Assembly: GCA_964533265.1 (NCBI GenBank)
Contig: CAZHJW010000143.1
Location: 1-6,307, forward strand
Origin: UBA1100 sp964533265
Lineage (GTDB): Bacteria > Verrucomicrobiota > Verrucomicrobiia > Limisphaerales > UBA1100
Length of the DNA: 6,307 nucleotides
Reading direction: 5' to 3'
Notes under the pieces: model-generated
The model's input: only the letters and a program-made list of their open reading frames with translations
Told to the model about the DNA's origin: nothing
Databases searched by the model: none
Part shown: in pieces, positions 1-5,531 of the stretch
How positions within the stretch are numbered: the first letter of the stretch is position 1
Layout: the number at the start of each line of letters is the position of its first letter
Translations under genes and position numbers: made by a program

Positions 1-2267
1 AGCACACCGGCAAGGCATTCGTCGGCCTCACACTCAACTGCGCCAAGTGCCACGACCACAAGTACGATCCCATCACGCACGAGGATTATTATCGCTTTCG
101 CGCCATCTTCGAACCGCACCAAGTCCGCCTCGACCCCGTGCCGGGCGTGACCGATTTTGAAAAGGAGGGTCTCCCTCGCGTGTTCGACAATCACCTCGAA
201 ACTAAAACCTATTTGCATCTGCGAGGTGATCCGAAGAATCCCGATACCAATCGCGTGATGCAAGCCGGCGTACCCGCTGTCCTGTCCAGCTTCGCGCCTA
301 AAATAAAACCGGTGCAATTGCCCGTATACGCCTACGCCCCCGCAGCCCGCGATTATGTACGAACTACCCATCTTGCCTCTGCCCGGGCTGCGGTGGGGGT
401 GGCGCAGAAGGAATTGGCCGAAGCTCGGAAGAAAGCGGACAACGCGCCAAAAGACCAACCGAAGCCCAAGTCGTCGGCCCCAAAATTCGCGCCTCAGTTT
501 GCCTTTCACGATGAATTTGGCAAGCGCAACGACGAATTGTGGGAGGTCATTGGCAAGGGTTGGAAGTTCGAGAAGGGCGCGGCACACCAGACCACCGCTA
601 CGCGTGATGCCGAACGGTTGGCGCTGCGTCAGAAACTGCCGCGTGATTTCGAGCTGACCTGCCGCTACACACACACCGGTGGTAGCCTTTACCGGTCAGT
701 GACCTTCCGATTTGATGTCCCGTTTGACCGTAAATACATGAACTACGTGTACACCAGCGCCCATGAGCCCGGACCCAAGCTGCACGTGGCCTATATGCGC
801 GGAGACCAACACACCTATCCGCCCGACGGACGTGTTGCTCAACCTATACAAATTGGAAAACCTTATACGATACGCTTTGCGGTTCGTGATCGGCTGGTGA
901 ACGTTTGGCTCAACGACAAGTTTCAAATTGCCTACACATTGCCCGACCGCAAACCCGATGGGCGGCTGGAGTTATCGGGCTTTGATGCTACTGTGGCATT
1001 TGACGATATAAGTATCCGTTCGCTTCCAATGGATGTTGATCTGGTCGAGTCCAAAAATAAGGCGCCGCAATTGAAGGCTGCCAGCTCAGTGAAGATCAGC
1101 GAAGCCAAGCTTGCCGCCGCCGAGACGAAGGTGGCTTCGCTGGAGGCGATGTTTGCCGCCGAGAAAGCGCGCGCCAACAAAGCCGCTTTTCAAAAGGCAT
1201 CGCAGTTAGCCGCTAAGCGCGCGGCGGAGGCGTCCAAGGCTGCGGGTGAATACGAATTGAAAGTCTTTGCTGCGGATGGGAAAAAAACCAATGCCGCGCG
1301 CGCGAAGATTGCCAACGCCGAAAAGCAATTCGCCGCGGCAAAGCAGGGGAAGGGCACATTTACTCCGCTTCGCGCGGCCAAGAAGGCGCTGGAAACGCCC
1401 GCGCACAAAGAAAGCCAATATCCGACCGTGTATCCTGCCACCAGTACGGGACGACGGGCGGCTTTGGCGCGCTGGATCACCTCGCCGAAGAATCCGCTTA
1501 GCGCGCGCGTGGCGGTGAATCACGTTTGGCTACGGCACTTTGGCGAGCCGCTGGTGGAATCAGTGTTCGACTTAGGTCTTCGAGCCAAGCGACCCGTGCA
1601 GGCGGAGTTGCTCGACACTTTGGCGGTGGAGTTCATGGAATCTGACTGGAGCTTTCGGCATCTGCACCAGCTCATCGTCACCTCTCGTGCGTACCGGCTT
1701 AGGTCCACCACTGCCGGCGCGGACCCCAAGACCTTGGCTGCTGATCCCAATAATCATTTTTACTGGCGCATGAACACACGCCGGATGGAGGCGCAAGTAG
1801 TGCGTGATAGCTTGTTGCACCTCGCCGGGGTGCTGGACACAAAAATGGGCGGGCCATCCATCAACCCCTCCGATGCCGTTCGCCGGCGAAGTCTTTACTT
1901 CAAGCACTCGCGTGATCAGCAGGACAAGTTGCTGAAAATGTTTAACGACGCCGACCATCTCCAATGCTATCGACGCAGCGAAAGCATCGTGCCGCAACAG
2001 GCGCTGGCACTCTCGAACAGTAAACTGGCGATTGAGATGTCGGAGTTGATTGCTAAGAAAATCGATGGAGTAGAATTCGTGGAGTCGGCGTTTGAAATTC
2101 TGCTGGGGCGCAAGCCGGACTCGATCGAGCGGCAGGAATGCCTGAAAACACTGGTCGAACTCCAAGTAGCAGCCGCTGAGGCGAAAAAGGCAAATCCAAA
2201 AGAGCGTGCGCGGCGAGGGTTGGTTCATGCCTTGCTGAATCATAACGACTTTGTTTCAGTCAGATAA
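1..2267 (+). CDS. PSCyt2/DUF1549-PSD1/DUF1553 protein with LamG-like insert (5' truncated by window)
   Basis: The reading frame is open from the window edge (first full codon at position 3), so the GTG at 138 is not the true start. Over 700 residues are visible. The first residues read LNCAKCHDHKYDPIT, the CxxCH signature at the end of the PSCyt2 (DUF1549) domain of planctomycete/verrucomicrobial surface proteins; a c-type heme role is suspected but unproven for this family. A beta-rich region (about 490-1035) resembles concanavalin A/LamG or DUF1080-type jelly rolls (start FHDEFG, end VAFDDISIRSLP). An Ala/Lys/Glu-rich probable coiled coil follows (about 1065-1410). The C-terminal PSD1 (DUF1553) domain occupies about 1440-2260, with the recognisable stretches ARWITSPKNPLSARVAVNHVW and RHLHQLIVTSRAYR. 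The protein is probably exported and linked to carbohydrate use; the exact reaction is unknown. It pairs with the DUF1501 gene that starts on the base after its TAA. Family assignment is firm, function is not. Confidence 0.93.
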   Translation, partial: HTGKAFVGLTLNCAKCHDHKYDPITHEDYYRFRAIFEPHQVRLDPVPGVTDFEKEGLPRVFDNHLETKTYLHLRGDPKNPDTNRVMQAGVPAVLSSFAPKIKPVQLPVYAYAPAARDYVRTTHLASARAAVGVAQKELAEARKKADNAPKDQPKPKSSAPKFAPQFAFHDEFGKRNDELWEVIGKGWKFEKGAAHQTTATRDAERLALRQKLPRDFELTCRYTHTGGSLYRSVTFRFDVPFDRKYMNYVYTSAHEPGPKLHVAYMRGDQHTYPPDGRVAQPIQIGKPYTIRFAVRDRLVNVWLNDKFQIAYTLPDRKPDGRLELSGFDATVAFDDISIRSLPMDVDLVESKNKAPQLKAASSVKISEAKLAAAETKVASLEAMFAAEKARANKAAFQKASQLAAKRAAEASKAAGEYELKVFAADGKKTNAARAKIANAEKQFAAAKQGKGTFTPLRAAKKALETPAHKESQYPTVYPATSTGRRAALARWITSPKNPLSARVAVNHVWLRHFGEPLVESVFDLGLRAKRPVQAELLDTLAVEFMESDWSFRHLHQLIVTSRAYRLRSTTAGADPKTLAADPNNHFYWRMNTRRMEAQVVRDSLLHLAGVLDTKMGGPSINPSDAVRRRSLYFKHSRDQQDKLLKMFNDADHLQCYRRSESIVPQQALALSNSKLAIEMSELIAKKIDGVEFVESAFEILLGRKPDSIERQECLKTLVELQVAAAEAKKANPKERARRGLVHALLNHNDFVSVR

Positions 2268-3668
2268 ATGATGGGTATGAATCGCAGATTGTTTCTGGGC
2301 CGCTCGGGGTTGGGTTTCGGCGGCTTGGCGCTTTCGACAATGCTACACGGAGCGGGGGGCTTGCCACATTTTACGCCGAAGGCGAAGAGTGTGATCTGGC
2401 TTTTTATGCGTGGCGGCGTCAGCCACATGGAGAGTTTTGATCCGAAGCCGATGCTCAACACGTTCGCGGGGAAATCGATAGGCGAGACACGTTTCAAATA
2501 TGTGCAGGATCCAAAATTACTGAAAAAAGTGCGCGTGGTTGTGGTGAACGATGCCAATGGACAGCAGCGCACCAAGCTATATCCGTTGCAGGTCGGCTTT
2601 AAGAAATACGGCCAGAGCGGCATCGAGGTAAGCGATTGGTTTCCGCACATCGGTGGCTGCATTGATGATATTGCAGTGATCCGTTCAATGTGGACCACCG
2701 ATGACAACCACGGCGCACAGGTACAGTTTCATTCCGGCCGGCACATGCTCGATCCGCGCGTGCCGACGATTGGCGCGTGGGTGAATTACGGCCTCGGCAC
2801 GTTGAATGAAAACCTACCGCAATTCATCGGCATGGGGCCGCGTTATTTTGACCGGAGCGACGGGCATTATCTTGGTCCAGCTTATGACGAAGTGAAGCTG
2901 AAGATTGATCCCAAGAACCCGCTCGACTACGCCCGTCCCGAGGGCGACATCACCAGCGCCGAGCAACTGCTTGGTTTTGGGTTGGTCAACCGACTGAATC
3001 GCCTCAGCCAGAAAAATTATCCGAACGACGCCTTGCTTGAAGCCCGTATCAAGTCCTACGAACTGGCCTACCGAATGCAAACCTCCGTGCCGGGCGTTGT
3101 GAATTTTGAAGCGGAAACCGAAGTGACCAAGAAGCTTTACGGTTTCGACCAAAAAGAAACGAAGCCCTTTGGTCAGCAACTGCTTGCGGCGCGGCGATTT
3201 GTCGAGCGCGGAGTGCGGTTTATCCAAATCATGCACGGCAGTGGTGCGGCGGGTGCGTGGGATCAGCACTCCAACCTGAAGGCGAAACATTCCGAACTGG
3301 CCATGCAGGTGGATCGTCCCGTTGCCGGGTTGCTGAAGGACCTAAAATCACGTGGAATGCTCGATGAAACGCTCGTTGTGTTCGCTACTGAATTTGGCCG
3401 TACGCCTGGCTCGCAGGGAAGTAATGGTCGCGATCATCACCCTTATGGATTTAGTGTTTGGCTAGCAGGTGGGGGTATTCGAGGTGGAGTTGCTCACGGT
3501 ACGACTGATGAAATAGGTTTCCACACCGAGAAAAACCCTCATTACGTAACAGACATTCATGCAACCTTGCTGCATCAGATGGGTTTGGAGTCGGATCGCA
3601 TGGAAGTGCGGGGTCACAAGCGGTTGGAAGCTGACTTTGGCCATATAATTAAAGATATTATAGTTTAG
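2268..3668 (+). CDS. DUF1501 family exported protein (sulfatase/alkaline-phosphatase-like fold)
   Basis: This is a complete 466-residue DUF1501 protein, a normal length for the family. The N-terminus carries a twin-arginine type signal (NRRLFLGRSG, residues 5-14) followed by a Gly/Ala/Leu-rich hydrophobic stretch, so Tat export is likely. Family hallmarks are GGVSHMESFDPKP (49-61), FATEFGRTP (372-380) and NGRDHHP (386-392), whose acidic and His residues are plausible metal ligands of an alkaline-phosphatase-like fold. The substrate is unknown. The first ATG (2268) lies directly after the upstream TAA (2265-2267) with no spacer, and further ATGs at 2271 and 2277 would also keep the Tat motif, so the exact start is uncertain by up to three codons. 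There is no good Shine-Dalgarno sequence, which fits reinitiation after the DUF1553 gene. DUF1553-DUF1501 pairs are standard PVC operons, so the two products probably act together. Confidence 0.95.
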   Translation: MMGMNRRLFLGRSGLGFGGLALSTMLHGAGGLPHFTPKAKSVIWLFMRGGVSHMESFDPKPMLNTFAGKSIGETRFKYVQDPKLLKKVRVVVVNDANGQQRTKLYPLQVGFKKYGQSGIEVSDWFPHIGGCIDDIAVIRSMWTTDDNHGAQVQFHSGRHMLDPRVPTIGAWVNYGLGTLNENLPQFIGMGPRYFDRSDGHYLGPAYDEVKLKIDPKNPLDYARPEGDITSAEQLLGFGLVNRLNRLSQKNYPNDALLEARIKSYELAYRMQTSVPGVVNFEAETEVTKKLYGFDQKETKPFGQQLLAARRFVERGVRFIQIMHGSGAAGAWDQHSNLKAKHSELAMQVDRPVAGLLKDLKSRGMLDETLVVFATEFGRTPGSQGSNGRDHHPYGFSVWLAGGGIRGGVAHGTTDEIGFHTEKNPHYVTDIHATLLHQMGLESDRMEVRGHKRLEADFGHIIKDIIV

Positions 3669-3679
3669 TCATTCTATTT

Positions 3680-3695
3680 GGCTGAAAAAGCCTTT
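3680..3695 (+). terminator. Weak hairpin after the DUF1501 gene
   Basis: GGCT (3680-3683) can pair with AGCC (3689-3692) around a GAAAA loop, followed by TTT. It sits 11 bases after the DUF1501 stop and could be a weak intrinsic terminator. The 4-bp stem and short T-run make this tentative. The rest of the 70-base gap (3669-3738) is AT-rich and shows no convincing promoter. Confidence 0.25.
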
Positions 3696-3738
3696 CATCA
3701 ACTGGACAAAAAATTATTGTTGGGGTAGATTCAAGCCG

Positions 3739-4125
3739 GTGAGGTTCATTCGACATATAGCGGCACTAGCGGTGTTGGTGGCTTGGTTGCCGGCAACCAA
3801 TCACTGCCTTGTTGGAGCTGTTATGCCGGTCACTGAATCAGGTGGATGTTGTGGTGAAACTAATGAACACAGACATCAACATGATCCTTCTGAGAACTGC
3901 GGGATGTGCTCGATCGAGTCTGGGGATATTCTTCTTTCTGCCTCTGATGTTTTTGTTGCTGATTTTCACGCTACCTTGGTTTGGGGAAAACTATCTTTCA
4001 AGGAACCGAGTGATTTATTTAAATTAATGGGATACGGCTTGGGAAGGGCTCCGCCTGACCTTGCCAATTGGCATTTTAATATTCGTAATGCCCTTCCAGG
4101 GCGTTCTCCCTCTTCTATTCTGTAA
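3739..4125 (+). CDS. Small exported Cys/His-rich protein, putative metal binding
   Basis: This encodes 128 residues from a GTG start. The start is chosen because it gives a textbook signal peptide (MRFIRH, then the hydrophobic AALAVLVAWLPA) and no ATG lies upstream in frame. Just after the signal come C23, the CC pair at 37-38, a His-rich patch (HRHQH, 44-48) and C54-G-M-C57 followed by SIESGD. Such clustered Cys and His residues suggest binding of soft metals, or disulphides, in the periplasm. From memory, small exported proteins with a 'NHC ... CC ... H-rich ... CxxC-ESG' layout occur beside heavy-metal efflux genes in Verrucomicrobia; I could not verify this. The C-terminal half (about 64-128) has no recognised motif. 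It precedes the HMA gene by 108 bases on the same strand, and G+C is lower than in the upstream genes. The gene is likely real; its function is inferred only. Confidence 0.75.
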   Translation: MRFIRHIAALAVLVAWLPATNHCLVGAVMPVTESGGCCGETNEHRHQHDPSENCGMCSIESGDILLSASDVFVADFHATLVWGKLSFKEPSDLFKLMGYGLGRAPPDLANWHFNIRNALPGRSPSSIL

Positions 4126-4149
4126 GGAACCTTAATTGGTTCTATTTTT
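4126..4149 (+). terminator. Possible intrinsic terminator after the Cys/His-rich gene
   Basis: GAACC (4127-4131) pairs with GGTTC (4138-4142) around a TTAATT loop, followed by TATTTTT (4143-4149). It begins directly after the TAA stop. The 5-bp stem is short but the T-run is good. If active, it would reduce read-through into the HMA gene. Confidence 0.4.
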
Positions 4150-4160
4150 CGCCGTTATAC

Positions 4161-4203
4161 GGGCTAAGGAAAGCTCGTGATCTGAAAGCGCCTGAGGCGT
4201 TTT
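4161..4203 (+). promoter_or_regulatory. Tandem hairpins in the HMA gene leader
   Basis: Two successive hairpins lie upstream of the HMA start. The first pairs GGGCT (4161-4165) with AGCTC (4172-4176), including one G-T wobble, around loop AAGGAA. The second pairs AAAGCGCC (4185-4192) with GGCGTTTT (4196-4203), 8 bp with one G-T wobble, around the triloop TGA, and is followed by ATTT. The second resembles a terminator and ends 30 bases before the ATG. It could be a second terminator for the upstream gene or an attenuator in the HMA leader. No known riboswitch class was recognised. Confidence 0.4.
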
Positions 4204-4233
4204 ATTTAAGGAAAAATTAGAAATAGAATTTAC

Positions 4234-4671
4234 ATGAAAATTAACAAGACAATTACAGGATGGGTTTTTGGAGCACTGGCTCTTTTGCTGGCGACCGGTG
4301 TTTCGGTGTTGGCCGCTGACGGTGACCCAGATGCTAAGCAGGATGTTCGCAATGCGTCTGCAGTTACCAAACTAAAGGAGCGTGAACACGTATCACTTTT
4401 GTACGTAAAGGGAATGACGTGAAAATCTTGTGCGATCGGCATCCGTGTGAAGCTGAAAAGATTAAAGTTCGTTGATACCAAACGTTACAAGAGTGGTGTT
4501 GATATGGATATTAAGGCGCAGCTGTTAACCGTGGCTCTTAAGCCGGGGCAGAAGCCCGATGATAACTTAATTGCTAAATCCGTGTGGGATGCGGGGTACA
4601 TACCAGTTGAGTGGTATTCTATGGAAATGGGAAAGATAAAGGCTCATTCCTATCCGAAATTTAAGAAATGA
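4234..4671 (+). CDS. Exported HMA-domain metal-binding protein, candidate selenoprotein (GMTUxxC)
   Basis: Read through one in-frame TGA, this is a 145-residue protein. Residues 1-27 form a signal peptide (MKINK, hydrophobic core, VLA before ADGD), so it acts in the periplasm. The rest matches a heavy-metal-associated (MerP/CopZ-like) domain: a first strand VSLLYVKGMT (about 53-62), the metal loop, helix AIGIRVKLKRLKFV, strands GVDMDI and LLTVAL, a second helix IAKSVWDAGY, and PVEW. The family loop is GMTCxxC; here the first Cys codon is TGA (codon 63), followed by K-S-C66. The frame after TGA keeps HMA character for 82 codons and its own stop overlaps the next gene (ATGA, 4668-4671), arguing for translation of the full frame. 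Selenocysteine would give a Sec-x-x-Cys site for soft metals. General TGA-as-Trp is unlikely: this gene ends in TGA, and Trp in neighbouring genes is TGG. A nonsense mutation or base error at one position remains possible. The start is the only good ATG; an AAGGAA lies about 20 bases upstream, rather far for a ribosome site. Confidence 0.78.
4420..4422 (+). other. In-frame TGA, proposed selenocysteine codon
   Basis: This TGA replaces the first Cys codon of the HMA motif GMTCxxC, reading GMT-(TGA)-KSC. Sec replacing a redox or metal-binding Cys is the classic pattern for bacterial selenoproteins. It is the only stop between the ATG at 4234 and the TGA at 4669. Confidence 0.72.
4420..4463 (+). 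promoter_or_regulatory. Candidate bacterial SECIS stem-loop
   Basis: Directly after the TGA, AATCTT (4424-4429) pairs perfectly with AAGATT (4458-4463). Inside this, an upper stem can form from GTGCGAT (4430-4436) and ATC-C-GTGT (4441-4448), with a bulged C4444 and three G-T pairs, around a CGGC loop (4437-4440). A G within the first two bases of the apical loop, and a loop about 15 bases from the TGA, roughly fit the bacterial SECIS pattern recognised by SelB. The upper stem is weak, and about nine bases (4449-4457) are left unpaired on the 3' side. The fold was paired by eye, not calculated. Confidence 0.45.
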
Positions 4672-5486
4672 ATAAGAGGTCATTGAAGGCTCTTTGGGTT
4701 CTTTTGTTTTCGGGCATCTTGCTTAAGGCGGATGATCCCATCATGAACATGATGCCCCGATGGGATGATGGGTGGGGTTTTCAGTTTATTGAGGAGTACC
4801 GCCATGAAAGCGACCTTTTATTGGGCGATAGGAAAGCGTATCCGAATTTTGTGGAAGACGTGCATCTGTTGCACTTCGAAACCGTTTACACGTGGGATAA
4901 ATCGATTCGAGTGACGGCAAAATTCCCCTGGGTATTGGATGCTCGCCGCGAAATGCCTGATGGATCCGGAGGTAAAAAAGTTGAGCATGATAATGGGATC
5001 GGTGATGCCACCCTTTCATTGCCATTAAAAAAATATTTCAACTTGGATGGTAAGAGTGGTTCGTGGACCTTCAAGCCGATGGTGCGGGTGCCGATGGCTG
5101 GTGAGGATGACTATGAGATTTATGACAACGAATGGGGTAATGGGATTGGGCTGGGATATGAATTTGAGACAGCACAGTGGTATTTCGGTATTTCCACCAC
5201 CGGCTGGGTGTATCACGGTGTCGAGCCCTTCGAGTCCCATTCTTCCCTTGATCTAGGATATAACTTTGATGCCAGAGGAACCAATGGATCCATTTTCTGG
5301 GAGACCGATTTTCACTGGGAGGATGACGGTTCAGAAACACTGGCTGCTGGGCCTGCCTTGTACTGGAACGTGAATGATACCGTGCATTGGAAGTTGGAAT
5401 GGAAACACGACTTTCATGACCGTCAGGGAGTATTGGATCACGGCAATGGCGATACCTTTAAGTTCAGTCTGGGTTTTGTATTTTAG
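4668..5486 (+). CDS. Outer-membrane beta-barrel-like protein (putative transporter)
   Basis: This encodes 272 residues with a signal peptide (MNKRSLKALWVLLFSGILLKA, then DDP). The mature part is rich in aromatic residues and alternating hydrophobic/polar stretches typical of beta strands (for example ETVYTWDKSIRVTAKFPWVL, WYFGISTTGWVYHGV, VHWKLEWKHDF). It ends in FSLGFVF with a terminal Phe, the usual outer-membrane barrel assembly signal. The segment HDNGIGDATLSLP (107-119) resembles that of MetA-pathway/'putative transporter' barrels (PF13557-like). The start ATG overlaps the HMA stop (ATGA), implying translational coupling, so the two products are probably made together. A role in passing or sensing a metal or small solute at the outer membrane is inferred from context only. 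The substrate is unknown. No tight homologue was recognised. Confidence 0.8.
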   Translation: MNKRSLKALWVLLFSGILLKADDPIMNMMPRWDDGWGFQFIEEYRHESDLLLGDRKAYPNFVEDVHLLHFETVYTWDKSIRVTAKFPWVLDARREMPDGSGGKKVEHDNGIGDATLSLPLKKYFNLDGKSGSWTFKPMVRVPMAGEDDYEIYDNEWGNGIGLGYEFETAQWYFGISTTGWVYHGVEPFESHSSLDLGYNFDARGTNGSIFWETDFHWEDDGSETLAAGPALYWNVNDTVHWKLEWKHDFHDRQGVLDHGNGDTFKFSLGFVF

Positions 5487-5531
5487 TTCCTTGTCTTGAC
5501 CAAATTCGGGTAGGGCAGGAAGCTCTTGTCG

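Noticed and set aside
1572..2243. Long minus-strand open frame (223 codons)
   Set aside because: It lies wholly opposite the well-supported PSD1 domain, has no recognisable domain, and is typical of antisense frames in high-G+C coding DNA.
2240..2707. Minus-strand open frame (155 codons) opposite the DUF1501 start
   Set aside because: It is a shadow of the DUF1501 gene, with no motif or plausible start signal.
3693..3720. Possible promoter (TTTCAT, 16 bases, TATTGT) before the Cys/His-rich gene
   Set aside because: Both boxes match the consensus poorly, and sigma-factor preferences in this lineage are not known to me.
3809..4027. Plus-strand 72-codon frame with a hydrophobic stretch, overlapping the Cys/His-rich gene
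   Set aside because: It is in another frame of a gene with a good signal peptide and clustered Cys motifs. The hydrophobic run is easily produced by shifting a T-rich region. No ribosome site was seen.
4234..4422. Independent 62-residue exported peptide ending at the TGA
   Set aside because: It would stop in the middle of the HMA motif after GMT. The domain clearly continues in the same frame.
4447..4671. Independent 74-codon gene starting at GTG 4447
   Set aside because: It would start inside the first HMA helix and lack the metal loop and first strand. It is better explained as the second part of the TGA-containing HMA gene.
4739..4754. Inverted repeat CATCATG-AA-CATGATG near the start of the barrel gene
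   Set aside because: It encodes the Met-rich IMNMM stretch and has only a 2-base loop. No partner site was found, so it is likely coincidental.
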